DNA of 58,190 nucleotides, taken from positions 18,252 to 76,441 of the forward strand of contig CAJTNT010000019.1 in assembly GCA_910577785.1 (NCBI GenBank). Reading direction: 5' to 3'. The stretch's first letter is position 1; each line of letters opens with the position of its first letter. Origin of the DNA: an uncultured Lachnospiraceae bacterium (GTDB taxonomy: Bacteria > Bacillota > Clostridia > Lachnospirales > Lachnospiraceae). The notes under the pieces were generated by a model, which saw only the letters and a program-made list of their open reading frames with translations, did no database searches and was not told where the DNA came from. This document shows positions 8,024-17,085 of the stretch, piece by piece. The position numbers were made by a program, and so were the translations under genes.

Positions 8024-9478
8024 ATGGATACCTCAAATTTAACCTTACTGACAGATCTTTATGAACTGACCATGATGCAGGGATACTTCAAGACAGGCAG
8101 CCAGGAGACAGTCGTCTTTGACGCCTTTTACCGCTGCAACCCCAGCAATGGCGGATACGCCATCTGTGCGGGCCTGGAGCAGATCATGGATTATATAAAG
8201 GGGCTGCATTTTACAGAAGGGGACATTGCTTATTTACGGAGCTTGGGGATTTTTGAAGAGGATTTCCTCGCATATCTTAAGGATTTCCGTTTTTCTGGCG
8301 ATATCTATGCCATACCAGAGGGGACGGTCATTTTCCCCAGGGAGCCGCTGGTCAAGGTCATTGCCCCTATTATGGAGGCGCAGCTTGTGGAAACAGCCAT
8401 CTTAAACATCCTGAACCACCAGAGCCTGATCGCCACCAAGGCGGCGCGGGTCTGTTATGCCGCCCAGGGGGACAGCGTGATGGAATTTGGGCTGCGGCGG
8501 GCACAGGGGCCAGACGCCGGCGTCTATGGCGCAAGGGCGGCTGTGATTGGCGGATGCTGCGGCACTTCTAACGTGCTGTGTGGGCAGATGTTTGACATCC
8601 CTGTCAAGGGGACGCATGCCCATAGCTGGATTATGAGCTTTGCGGATGAGTACACGGCATTTAAGACTTATGCAATCCTCTACCCTTCGGCCTGTATCCT
8701 CCTGGTGGACACTTACGATACCCTGGCTTCGGGCATCCCCAACGCCATCCGCGTATTCACAGAAATGCGTGAGAAGGGGATCCCCCTAGGATTTTATGGC
8801 ATCCGCATGGACAGCGGCGATTTGGCATATCTGTCCAAGGTTGCGCGGAAGATGTTGGATGAGGCTGGCTTTTCAGACGCTGTCATTTCTGCCTCCAATG
8901 ACCTGGATGAGTATTTAATTGAGAACCTAAAAGCACAAGGCGCAAAGATTACTTCCTGGGGCGTAGGCACGAACCTGATTACCTCCAAGGACTGCCCTGC
9001 CTTTGGCGGCGTTTATAAGCTGGCGGCCATTGAGGGGGAGGACGGCTCCTTCCTGCCGAAAATCAAGCTTTCTGAAAATTCGGAGAAGGTGACAAACCCT
9101 GGCAATAAGACGGTCTACCGCATTTATGGGAAGGCTTCGGGGAAAATCCGCGCGGACTATATCTGCCTGGTAGGGGAAACATTTGACCCGGAGGAGGATC
9201 TGCTGCTGATCAATCCCTTGGAGACATGGAAAAAGACCCGCCTAAAGGGCGGCACCTATACCATGCGGGAACTGCTTGTACCGATCTTTTGCAAGGGGGA
9301 ATGCGTCTACCAGTCCCCCAAGGTCATGGACATCCAGAAATACTGCAATGCAGAAAAAGAAACGCTCTGGAACGAGACGAAGCGCTTTGCCAATCCCCAT
9401 GAGGTATATGTAGATCTGTCAGACAAGCTGTTTGACATGAAACGGAAGATACTGAATGAATATTCTGGTTTGCATTAA
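8024..9478 (+). CDS. pncB: Nicotinate phosphoribosyltransferase
   Basis: Makes nicotinate mononucleotide from nicotinate and PRPP with ATP use, the first step of NAD salvage (Preiss-Handler route). The ATG at 8024 follows AAAGGAG, giving 484 residues. N-terminal NLTLLTDLYELTMMQGYF is the family signature; GTHAHSWIMSFADEYTAF carries the active-site His region; FYGIRMDSGDLAYLSK and ASNDLDEYLI are part of the phosphate-binding C-terminal half. The open frame extends upstream to 7736 but has no start as good. It is monocistronic, between a terminator at 7766 and a convergent hairpin at 9606-9644. Confidence 0.93.
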   Translation: MDTSNLTLLTDLYELTMMQGYFKTGSQETVVFDAFYRCNPSNGGYAICAGLEQIMDYIKGLHFTEGDIAYLRSLGIFEEDFLAYLKDFRFSGDIYAIPEGTVIFPREPLVKVIAPIMEAQLVETAILNILNHQSLIATKAARVCYAAQGDSVMEFGLRRAQGPDAGVYGARAAVIGGCCGTSNVLCGQMFDIPVKGTHAHSWIMSFADEYTAFKTYAILYPSACILLVDTYDTLASGIPNAIRVFTEMREKGIPLGFYGIRMDSGDLAYLSKVARKMLDEAGFSDAVISASNDLDEYLIENLKAQGAKITSWGVGTNLITSKDCPAFGGVYKLAAIEGEDGSFLPKIKLSENSEKVTNPGNKTVYRIYGKASGKIRADYICLVGETFDPEEDLLLINPLETWKKTRLKGGTYTMRELLVPIFCKGECVYQSPKVMDIQKYCNAEKETLWNETKRFANPHEVYVDLSDKLFDMKRKILNEYSGLH

Positions 9479-9605
9479 TTACACAGCCTGGCAGTCCCTG
9501 TAATTGGCATATGCGCATTGCTTTCAGCATACGCCAGCCCCAGCGATTGCCTGCGCCTGTCCTCCCAAAAATAATCTATGCATATATTCCTGGCAATGGT
9601 CAGAA

Positions 9606-9644
9606 GAGGGGGTATCAGAATTAGGAAAATTCTGATACCCCCTC
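9606..9644. terminator. Strong hairpin between convergent pncB and purH genes
   Basis: A perfect 17-bp stem: GAGGGGGTATCAGAATT (9606-9622) and its reverse complement (9628-9644), with a 5-base loop. It lies between the ends of pncB (+) and the AICAR transformylase gene (-), so probably serves both directions, though neither side has a clear T run. Confidence 0.7.
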
Positions 9645-9716
9645 ATAATCATTGGGCGGGCCGAAGTACCCAAGAAGCCGGTTCTCCAGGCACCCATCAC
9701 TGTCATGATTATATTT

Positions 9717-10895
9717 TTAATGATGGAACAGCCGTATCCCAGTAAAGCACATCGCCATCCCGTATTTATTGCAGGTGGCAATCACATGGTCATCGCGGAT
9801 GGAGCCGCCTGGCTCCGCCACATAGGCAACGCCGCTTCTGTGCGCCCGCTCAATATTATCCCCGAAGGGGAAGAATGCATCCGACCCCAGGGCTACGCCC
9901 GTAAGCTGATCCAGCCACGCCCGCTTCTCTTCCCTGGTAAATACCTCTGGCTTCACTTGGAAAGTCTTCTCCCAGGCGCCGTCCGCCAGCACGTCCATGC
10001 AGTCCTCGCCAATATAGAGGTCGATGGCATTATCACGGTCTGCCCGCCCAATGCCTTCCACAAACTGCAGACCCAGCACCTTCGGCGCCTGGCGCAGGAA
10101 CCAATTGTCTGCCTTCTGCCCTGCCAGGCGGGTACAGTGGATGCGGGACTGCTGCCCAGCGCCAATGCCGATGGCCTGGCCGCCCTTGGCATAGCAGACG
10201 GAGTTGGACTGCGTGTACTTGAGGGTAATCATGGCGATGGCCAGGTCAATTTTTGCAGATTCTGGAATCTCTTTGTTCTCCGTTACCACGTTGGCAAAGA
10301 AATTCTCATCAATCTTCAGCTCATTCCTGCCTTGCTCGAAGGTAATGCCGTACACTTCCTTGCGTTCTATTGGATGAGGCATGTAAGACGGATCTATTTC
10401 CACCACGTTATAATTGCCTTTCTTCTTGGCCTTGAGGATATCCAGCGCCTCCGGCTCATAGCCTGGCGCAATCACGCCATCGGACACTTCACGCTTGATA
10501 ATCTTGGCCGTTGCCACATCACAGACGTCAGACAGGGAAATGAAATCTCCAAAGGAGGACATCCTGTCCGCCCCCCTGGCTCTTGCATAAGCATTGGCAA
10601 GGGGCGTGAACTCCATATCCATATCGTCTACCCAATAGATTTTCTTCTCCACCTCGGTCATCGGAAGCCCGACTGCCGCTCCTGCCGGGGAAACATGCTT
10701 AAAGGAAGTGGCGGCCGGAAGCCCTGTTGCGGCCTTCAGTTCCTTCACCAGCTGCCACCCATTCAGCGCGTCCAGGAAATTAATGTAGCCTGGCTTGCCA
10801 TTCAGTACCTTGATAGGAAGCTCGCCCTGCTCCATATAAATCTTTGACGGCTTCTGGTTAGGGTTACATCCGTATTTTAGTTCTAACTCCTGCAT
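9717..10895 (-). CDS. purH: Stand-alone AICAR transformylase (phosphoribosylaminoimidazolecarboxamide formyltransferase)
   Basis: Transfers a formyl group from 10-formyltetrahydrofolate to AICAR, the ninth step of purine synthesis. The 392-residue protein corresponds only to the transformylase half of bacterial PurH. It has the catalytic Lys-His in SFKHVSPAG (about residue 67), YTQSNSVCYAKGGQ and ALGSDAFFPFGDNIERA; the N-terminal cyclohydrolase domain is absent. The start MQELEL is preferred because GGAGGAG lies just upstream; an ATG at 10907 overlaps that site. The missing activity is supplied by the purO gene 126 bases upstream on the same strand. Confidence 0.9.
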   Translation of the reverse strand: MQELELKYGCNPNQKPSKIYMEQGELPIKVLNGKPGYINFLDALNGWQLVKELKAATGLPAATSFKHVSPAGAAVGLPMTEVEKKIYWVDDMDMEFTPLANAYARARGADRMSSFGDFISLSDVCDVATAKIIKREVSDGVIAPGYEPEALDILKAKKKGNYNVVEIDPSYMPHPIERKEVYGITFEQGRNELKIDENFFANVVTENKEIPESAKIDLAIAMITLKYTQSNSVCYAKGGQAIGIGAGQQSRIHCTRLAGQKADNWFLRQAPKVLGLQFVEGIGRADRDNAIDLYIGEDCMDVLADGAWEKTFQVKPEVFTREEKRAWLDQLTGVALGSDAFFPFGDNIERAHRSGVAYVAEPGGSIRDDHVIATCNKYGMAMCFTGIRLFHH

Positions 10896-11020
10896 ATTCT
10901 CCTCCATTCTCTATCTTTTGATCCACTGTACCGCTCCCATAGCATTCCTTGGGATCGTCTCTTTCTGTCTCTGTTTCTGCAATGCACTCCTATCCTGCAT
11001 CTATCTTATGGAATATCCCT

Positions 11021-11734
11021 TTACTGATTCTTGTTGAGGATCCGTGTCTCATATTTACCGGTTGCAATCTCAATATAACGCACAAACAGGGATACCTTGT
11101 TGTCCTCGTTCAGGCTCTCCCATACGTTGGCCGCAAACGTATCAATGGAGCCGTCAATTCCCACCAGCCTTGGCTCTCCTTCAAAGCTGGGCAGCGGATC
11201 CCCATCCCCCATATACGTATGGATAAAGCGCCCTTCCCCCGCCAGCGGGCTCTCGTAGGCGAACGTATAACGGCTGCAGGAGGCAGGGTCGCCATTGCTG
11301 CTCTTTAAGATAGACATGGCATAATTATAGCTGCCATTTTCCACATGCATAATGCCAGAGATGCGTGGCGTATAATTGGGGGCATCCGGCTCAAACTCCC
11401 GGGAGCGCAGCGCCTGCTCGAAGGTCTGCTGCTGATCCATCCGCTCATAGATCGTATCTGTCTGGTCTCCATTGGTGACAATCGTCTTATTGCCCAGTAC
11501 GCGCACTGGCGCATAGATCACCAGGCTGGGATCACTCATCTTCGCCGGGTCAAAGGCCTGGGTGCGGATCCCTTCCCCGTCCTCCACAAAGATACGGTTG
11601 CGGCTGTTCTCGCTGCGGCCCATAATAAAATAAGCGGCAACGGCATAATTCCCATCCCCGGACTTGCCAATCACAATGCCCCTTCCCGGATAGGAGTTCC
11701 CTTTTAGTTCCATTTCCAGTGATACTCTGTCCAT
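11021..11734 (-). CDS. purO: IMP cyclohydrolase, archaeal PurO type
   Basis: Closes FAICAR to IMP, the last step of purine synthesis. The 237-residue sequence matches the PurO fold described first in archaea: NSYPGRGIVIGKSGDGNYAV near the start, YFIMGRSENSRNR, and LVIYAPVRVLGNKTIVTNGDQTD, followed by NYTPRISGIM. It is unrelated to the cyclohydrolase domain of PurH. The start follows GGAGGAGGG. The gene begins 17 bases after the cheV stop, with its ribosome binding site in the gap, and is followed by the matching transformylase, so the two genes together replace bifunctional PurH. Confidence 0.88.
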   Translation of the reverse strand: MDRVSLEMELKGNSYPGRGIVIGKSGDGNYAVAAYFIMGRSENSRNRIFVEDGEGIRTQAFDPAKMSDPSLVIYAPVRVLGNKTIVTNGDQTDTIYERMDQQQTFEQALRSREFEPDAPNYTPRISGIMHVENGSYNYAMSILKSSNGDPASCSRYTFAYESPLAGEGRFIHTYMGDGDPLPSFEGEPRLVGIDGSIDTFAANVWESLNEDNKVSLFVRYIEIATGKYETRILNKNQ

Positions 11735-11751
11735 CTTGCCCTCCTCCTTCT

Positions 11752-12681
11752 CTATCCGTTTGTCTTCTGTGCCAGGTGTTCCTTCCTCTGATCCATCAGC
11801 TTATCAATCGCCCCTACCAGCTTGCCAATCTCCGGCTTCGTCAACTGGGCGTCCGCCCCCAGCATCTCTCCCTTACGCCTCATTTCATCATTTACCAGGG
11901 ATGAGAAGATAATCACCGGGATATGGTTCAGCACCTCATCATCCTTGATCAGTTTGGTCAGGCGGTGGCCATCCATCAGAGGCATCTCAATATCTGTGAT
12001 CACCATATGTACCATATCGTCAAGGGTGCCTTCCTTGCGGTACTGGCAGAGCTTATCCCAGGCTTCCTGCCCATTGCTGTTCACATTCAGCTTCATATAC
12101 CCTGCTTTCTTCAGGCAGTCGGTAATCAGCTTGGAAAGCAGCGGGGAGTCTTCTGCAATTAAAATTGGGGAATCACTTCTGTCGCGCTCGCCCAGGCCAT
12201 CCAGATCTGACATCTGCAGCCCCGTCTCCGGGCTGATGTCTGTCACAATCTTCTCGAAATCCAAAATAACAATCAGGCGTTCTTCCAGCTTGACCACGCC
12301 TGTAGACACGCCGTTTTGCTCTACATTAATCGTAGAATCCGGCTTAATAATCTCTGTCCAGGAAAATCTATGGATGCCGCAGACCTCGTCTACATGGAAT
12401 GCGATGTTCAGCTTATTAAAGTTGGTGATAATAAAGAGGCCCTCCCCTTCACTGTCAGGGAATCCCAGGCAATTACGCAGATTAATCACCGTGATCATTG
12501 TATCCCTCGGCATAAATATGCCTTCCACGCTGGGGTGTGAATTGGGAATCGGAGTAATCGGCTGATATGTTAAAATCTCGCGGATCTTCGCTACATTGAT
12601 GCCGTAATGGCTCCCGCCCAATGTAAATTCCAATACCTCCAGCTCATTTGTGCCATTCTCTAAAAGAATATTTGTATCCAT
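11752..12681 (-). CDS. cheV: Chemotaxis protein CheV (CheW-receiver fusion)
   Basis: Couples chemoreceptors to the CheA kinase and tunes adaptation. The 309-residue protein has an N-terminal CheW domain (about 10-150, with EVLEFTLGGSHYGINVAKIREI and VINLRNCLGF) and a C-terminal receiver (about 175-300). The receiver has the acidic pocket ILIAEDSPLLSKLI, phospho-acceptor Asp in MVITDIEMPLMDG, and conserved Lys in AQLTKPEIG. Start MDTNILL at 12681 follows GGAGAGAACAAG; longer upstream starts lack a site. No other chemotaxis gene is in view. It runs straight into purO and is probably co-transcribed with it. Confidence 0.9.
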   Translation of the reverse strand: MDTNILLENGTNELEVLEFTLGGSHYGINVAKIREILTYQPITPIPNSHPSVEGIFMPRDTMITVINLRNCLGFPDSEGEGLFIITNFNKLNIAFHVDEVCGIHRFSWTEIIKPDSTINVEQNGVSTGVVKLEERLIVILDFEKIVTDISPETGLQMSDLDGLGERDRSDSPILIAEDSPLLSKLITDCLKKAGYMKLNVNSNGQEAWDKLCQYRKEGTLDDMVHMVITDIEMPLMDGHRLTKLIKDDEVLNHIPVIIFSSLVNDEMRRKGEMLGADAQLTKPEIGKLVGAIDKLMDQRKEHLAQKTNG

Positions 12682-12887
12682 AATCTTGTTCTCTCCTCTC
12701 CGATATGCTTCTATGTAACTGTCCCATACTGCCACAGCTAACATGCAAAATCCGTTTCTGCTCACAGCCTGCGAAATCTGCCGCTCTGCCTAAAATGTCT
12801 CCGCTCTGCTTCGCACTATGCTGAAATTTTTCTTAATTATAGCATAAACTTTCAGAAAAATATAGAAGAATTTTTGATTTTACATCA

Positions 12888-13676
12888 CTATTCCAATGCC
12901 ACACGTTTGGCCTCCCCGTCTGTCAGCACGCTCATCCCGAGGGAGGTAATTGACGCCGCCGTGTCCTCCGGAACTTCAAACAGCAGGATTGCGGCCTCTG
13001 TCTTGCCGGCGCCGATGGCTCCCTGATACGTCGACATGTCATTGGACAATACCGTTACCTGGTTGCGAATCCCTGCATTGTCATTGATTTCCAAGGCAAA
13101 TACTGGTTTTTTGCCCATGATGTCACACTGAGCTTCCTCCGCGGTGTTATTGGTTACATTAAAGTTCAATATCACAAAGATATTGCCAGGCTTTGCATCC
13201 AAGGAAAAGTATTCTCCCTGCTGGTAGCTGGCGCTGGTAAAATAATCTACATAAGAAATCTGCATGTCTGATATGCCCAACGCTTCCGCCACACCGACTG
13301 CGGCAGACGGCTCCTGAGGGGTATCGGCGCTTTTTGCAGCAGACGGATCTTCCTCTGGCTCCGCGCTATCCACAGGTTCTTCTGGCTCCTCGCCTTCTGC
13401 CCCTTCCGCCTCTCCTTCTGTAGCCTCGGCAGCTTCTGTGTCTTGGGATGGCTTATTGGGCGTATCTGCAGACTCTTCTTCCTCATCCTCCTCCCCTTCA
13501 TACACGGCCGTCAGGCCTTCTGGCTGGTAACGGTTGCGCTTTGCCAAGACCCCGGCAGAATAGCTTATGACAATGGCCTCTTCTGCCTCGCTCATGATGG
13601 GCATGCCATCCCCGCACCCTGTTAAGAACATTGCCGCTGCCGCCAGCGCGATTCCTCTTGTTATGAATTTCTTCAT
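12888..13676 (-). CDS. Lipoprotein with acidic linker and DUF4352-like domain
   Basis: A 262-residue exported lipoprotein: MKKFITRGIALAAAAMFLTGC with lipid-anchored Cys21. A long Glu/Pro/Ala low-complexity linker follows (about 64-135), then a C-terminal beta-sandwich domain (about 145-260) with GNIFVILNFNVTNNTAEEAQC, like DUF4352 immunoglobulin-like domains found on Gram-positive lipoproteins. The start at 13676 follows a GGAAAGGAAGTAGGA site. It lies downstream of the two-component system on the same strand, 156 bases away, so may belong to its regulon or act as its extracellular partner. Function unknown. Confidence 0.75.
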   Translation of the reverse strand: MKKFITRGIALAAAAMFLTGCGDGMPIMSEAEEAIVISYSAGVLAKRNRYQPEGLTAVYEGEEDEEEESADTPNKPSQDTEAAEATEGEAEGAEGEEPEEPVDSAEPEEDPSAAKSADTPQEPSAAVGVAEALGISDMQISYVDYFTSASYQQGEYFSLDAKPGNIFVILNFNVTNNTAEEAQCDIMGKKPVFALEINDNAGIRNQVTVLSNDMSTYQGAIGAGKTEAAILLFEVPEDTAASITSLGMSVLTDGEAKRVALE

Positions 13677-13832
13677 AATTCCTACTTCCTTTCCATTCCA
13701 TCCTATATTTCTCTTCCTATGTCCTGAATCCATAACGATTCCATGCCACACTCGTGTTGCCACACCAGTTTGTAGAATCCTTACATTATCACTTCTATTC
13801 TACCATCAATTATCCTCAAGGGCAAACATTTT

Positions 13833-15305
13833 TTATCCGTTCTTACGATCCAGTTCAAACCAGAAAGTTACGCCATTCTCCTCGTTCCTCACCCCGCATT
13901 CCCTGTGGAAAGAATCCATAATGGCCTTCACAATGGAGAGTCCGATGCCATTTCCCCCGTATTCCCTTGTCCTGGCTTTATCCACCTTATAGAATTTATC
14001 CCAAATCTGATCGATGTCTTCTTCCGGGATGTGGCTTCCGGTGTTGAATACCTCTACCCTTACGGCCTCCTCTTTCTGCTTGATGTTCACCTCAATCCGC
14101 TTCTCGCCGCTGGCATAGTGGATGGCGTTGCTGATATAGTTGGTCAGCACCTGTTCTGTCTTAAATTCATCCGCCCATACGTATTCCGCCCCTTCCCCAT
14201 ACAGGCGCAGGGTAATGCCATTCTGTTCCCGCAGGATAGCCGTGGACTGGATGACGCCCTTCACCAATTCCATCAGGTCAAAACGTTCAAATACCACCTG
14301 CTCGCTGCCGGATTCCAGCTGGTTCAGCGTCAGCAGGTTCTTCACAAGCTTATTCATTTTGTCCGCCTCGTCCACAATGACCTCACAGTAAAATTCCCGG
14401 CTGGCCTCATCCTCATTGATGCATTCCTGCAGCCCTTCCGCATAACCCTGGATTAAGGCAATCGGCGTCTTCAGCTCATGGGAGACATTAGAAATAAATT
14501 CCTTGCGCATGCGGTCAACCTCAGTCTTTTTCTCAATATCTATTTTCAGCTCATTATTAGCGCTCTTCAGTTCGGATATCGTATGCTCCAGCGTCTCCGA
14601 CATCTGGTTCATATGCTCGCCCAGCAGGTCAATCTCATTTTGCCCGCGGCTGTGGAATTTGGCGTCAAAATCCAGGTTGGTCATCCGCTGGGAGATCTCC
14701 GCCAGCCGCAGGATGGGATCCGTAATCCTCCTCGTCACCACATAGATAATTACCGCACAGAGGATGACGGCGCAAATCCCCACATAGGCCAGAAAACGGT
14801 TGGCAATCGCCACGCTTTCGCGGATACTCTCTACCGCAGCCCGCATTAGAATCAGGTTGCCATTCTGCAGGTTGCCCCACAAAACCAGATACTCGGATTC
14901 CAGACGGTTATCTTTGGTCCGCTCCACCGTATACTGCGCCGTACTCTCCAAGACCTCTGAATCATGGTTCCCTGTGTGGAATACAATCTGCATAAACTGC
15001 AGGAGCAGCACGGTATCATTGCCCACATTGGACTGGATAATACGGTTGTCAGAGCCAATAATCATCATCGTAATGTTGCTGTTCGCACACTGGCGTTCAA
15101 GGGCAATTTTAAAATCCCTCTGGTCCGTCCTGCCTTTTTCACTTTCCCGATCCACCATCTGAAAAGTATCCAGCAGCATTTTCTGTTTGTGTTCGATGTA
15201 ATAGCTCCCCAAAAGGGATGTATTAATAAACCAGCACAGTAAAACTGTGCCGGCTACAATGCTAATCATAATGGCTGTAATTTTTCTCGTAATCGAATAT
15301 TTCAT
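13833..15305 (-). CDS. Sensor histidine kinase
   Basis: A 490-residue membrane kinase. The layout is an N-terminal membrane segment (about 8-30), an extracytoplasmic sensor region, a second membrane segment (about 170-190), HAMP (about 190-245), HisKA with EFISNVSHELKTPIALIQGY (phospho-acceptor His), and an ATPase domain with N-box NYISNAIHYASGE and G-box YGGNGIGLSIVKAIMD. The start follows GAGGAAAAGCC. The partner response-regulator gene lies 78 bases upstream in the same direction. The stimulus is unknown; the downstream DUF4352-like lipoprotein suggests a cell-envelope role. Confidence 0.9.
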   Translation of the reverse strand: MKYSITRKITAIMISIVAGTVLLCWFINTSLLGSYYIEHKQKMLLDTFQMVDRESEKGRTDQRDFKIALERQCANSNITMMIIGSDNRIIQSNVGNDTVLLLQFMQIVFHTGNHDSEVLESTAQYTVERTKDNRLESEYLVLWGNLQNGNLILMRAAVESIRESVAIANRFLAYVGICAVILCAVIIYVVTRRITDPILRLAEISQRMTNLDFDAKFHSRGQNEIDLLGEHMNQMSETLEHTISELKSANNELKIDIEKKTEVDRMRKEFISNVSHELKTPIALIQGYAEGLQECINEDEASREFYCEVIVDEADKMNKLVKNLLTLNQLESGSEQVVFERFDLMELVKGVIQSTAILREQNGITLRLYGEGAEYVWADEFKTEQVLTNYISNAIHYASGEKRIEVNIKQKEEAVRVEVFNTGSHIPEEDIDQIWDKFYKVDKARTREYGGNGIGLSIVKAIMDSFHRECGVRNEENGVTFWFELDRKNG

Positions 15306-15383
15306 AGGCTTTTCCTCAGAACATATCAATGTTCGTATCCTTCATCTGCTTTCCTTCAAAACGTATCTATACCAAAATATGGA

Positions 15384-16058
15384 TTACTCTACTTCAAATT
15401 TATATCCCATGCCCCAGATGGTCTTGATATACTCGCCCTTCTGTCCCAGCTTGCTGCGCAGCTTCTTCACATGGGTATCAATTGTCCTCGCATCGCCAAA
15501 ATAGTCATAATTCCATACATGGTTGAGGATCTTCTCCCGGGAAAGGGCAATGCCCTTATTTTCTATAAAATAAGTCAGAAGCTCAAATTCCTTGTAGCTC
15601 AATTCCACTTCCTTTTCATCTACCAGCACCTGATGGCCCAGGCGGTCGATCTTAATCCCGCCCACCTCAAGGATCTCCTCGTCCTTCTTGCTGGTCCGCC
15701 GCAGGATGGCCTCTACCCTTGCCACTAATATCTTCGGGCTGAAAGGCTTGGAAATATATTCGTCCGCCCCCATGCCGAAGCCCTGCAGCTCATCGCTTTC
15801 CTCGCCTTTGGCTGTCAGCATAATAATGGGCACCTTGGAATTCTCACGGATTTCCCGGCAGACTTCCCATCCGTTGATCTTGGGCATCATAACATCAAGG
15901 ATAATCAGCGCGATATCCTTCTGGGCATAAAATTTGTTCAGGGCGTCTTCGCCATCTTCTGCTTCTATCACGTCAAAATCCTGCTTCACCAGGAAATCCC
16001 GCACTAGCTTGCGCATCCTGCTCTCATCATCCACTACCATTATCTTCAGACGTTCCAT
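15384..16058 (-). CDS. OmpR-family response regulator
   Basis: A 224-residue regulator with a receiver domain (acidic pocket MVVDDESRMRK, phospho-acceptor Asp in LIILDVMMPKING, Lys in EYISKPFSPK) and a C-terminal winged helix (SYKEFELLTYFIENKGIALS, DYFGDARTIDTHVKKLRSKL, WGMGYKFEVE). It is phosphorylated by the kinase encoded immediately downstream. Two copies of a 41-bp hairpin repeat lie just upstream of the start, possibly in the mRNA leader. Confidence 0.92.
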   Translation of the reverse strand: MERLKIMVVDDESRMRKLVRDFLVKQDFDVIEAEDGEDALNKFYAQKDIALIILDVMMPKINGWEVCREIRENSKVPIIMLTAKGEESDELQGFGMGADEYISKPFSPKILVARVEAILRRTSKKDEEILEVGGIKIDRLGHQVLVDEKEVELSYKEFELLTYFIENKGIALSREKILNHVWNYDYFGDARTIDTHVKKLRSKLGQKGEYIKTIWGMGYKFEVE

Positions 16059-16070
16059 TGCAAATACACC

Positions 16071-16162
16071 TTTCCTTAATCTTGCACAGCTTTTTGTGCA
16101 TAAAGGGATACCCGAAGGGTGTTTCCTTAATCTTGCACAGTTTTTCGTGCATAAAGGGATAC
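16071..16162. repeat. Two 41-bp direct repeats, 51 bp apart, upstream of the response regulator
   Basis: 16071-16111 and 16122-16162 are nearly identical: TTTCCTTAATCTTGCACAG then TTTTTGTGCATAAAGGGATAC. Each contains a small hairpin (GCAC...GTGC). Together they occupy the leader between the coiled-coil gene at 16217 and the regulator start at 16058. They could be regulator binding sites or a duplicated RNA structure. Confidence 0.85.
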
Positions 16163-16216
16163 TAACATATATTTATGACAAATCTGTGAAACGATCGGCA
16201 TTCCGTGAGGCTTTTT

Positions 16217-16933
16217 CTACTCCAGATGCAACTCCCGTTCCTTTTCTTTTACTTTTGCCTCCCGCTCTTCTAAATCCATCTCCCATTGGGCGTATTTATC
16301 CTGGATTTTATTCTCATAATTTATAATATTCGGGGTACTGTCCAGCAGGGCAATCGCCACCATCCCCGCCGCCACCAGCAGGAGGAAGAAATTAACCGCC
16401 AGGCTCATGCGCAGGCTGGACTTCCTTTTCCGCGTCTCCTTCTCTGCTTGCCTCTGTTTCCGTTCCGCGGCGCGTACCTTTTGCTTGGCCTGTTCCAGCT
16501 TTTCTTCATAGAGGACAGCCATTCCCTCTGACTGCTGAAAATCTGCCTGGATCTCCTGCCCCTGGGAAATGGAAACATCCGCACCAGCAGACGGCTGGCC
16601 TTCTGCCTCAGAGGCTCCCGCATCTGCAGATGGCGAAACATTTTCCGCAGACAAAAGGCCCGCCATTTTTTCTGTTGGAATAGGGGACAGCTTTCGCCGG
16701 AATTCTGGGATAGGGGCGAGCCGGTCATACAGTTCCTTTAGGAAAATCAAGCCAACAGGGGTTTCAAATACCTCTTCTGCCAGAAGCTTTCGGTAAAATT
16801 CCAACACGATGCGGGGATTGTCCATATTGATCTGAGTCTGTAAATAACGTATGCTCTCGGCCTCGTGCCGGGCCTTTAACGCTGTTTTTTCATTGGTGAA
16901 GGCAAAGCCTTCGATTACTGTTTGTTTATCCAT
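16217..16933 (-). CDS. Unknown coiled-coil protein with one membrane segment
   Basis: A 238-residue protein not recognised. The N-terminal 90 residues are helical (AFTNEKTALKARHEAESIRYLQTQINMDN...). The middle is Ser/Ala/Gly-rich low complexity. A basic coiled coil (EEKLEQAKQKVRAAERKQRQ) precedes one membrane segment (about 178-200, SLAVNFFLLLVAAGMVAIAL), and a second charged coiled coil (LEEREAKVKEKERELHLE) ends the protein. It is probably a single-pass membrane protein with most of its mass in the cytoplasm. It is upstream of and co-directional with the two-component genes, but a 158-bp gap with repeats separates them. Confidence 0.65.
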   Translation of the reverse strand: MDKQTVIEGFAFTNEKTALKARHEAESIRYLQTQINMDNPRIVLEFYRKLLAEEVFETPVGLIFLKELYDRLAPIPEFRRKLSPIPTEKMAGLLSAENVSPSADAGASEAEGQPSAGADVSISQGQEIQADFQQSEGMAVLYEEKLEQAKQKVRAAERKQRQAEKETRKRKSSLRMSLAVNFFLLLVAAGMVAIALLDSTPNIINYENKIQDKYAQWEMDLEEREAKVKEKERELHLE

Positions 16934-17039
16934 AGAAACTCCTTATCCTTGACACTTCTTATCCCAAAGGCCATTTATCATATAATGGCCGCTTGCACAA
17001 TCAGCAGCCATTTCTCGGACACTGCATAAGTACAACAAA

Positions 17040-17065
17040 GAGCATCCCCTCTTTCAGGGATACTC
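17040..17065 (-). terminator. Terminator of ackA
   Basis: On the minus strand GAGTATCCC and GGGATGCTC form a stem (one mismatch, 8-base loop) followed by TTTGTTGT, 21 bases after the ackA stop. Confidence 0.7.
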
Positions 17066-17085
17066 CTTGCAATCTGATACACTTA

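Noticed and set aside
9705..10847. 380-codon open frame on the plus strand
   Set aside because: It is antisense to the clearly homologous AICAR transformylase gene, has no ribosome binding site and no family resemblance.
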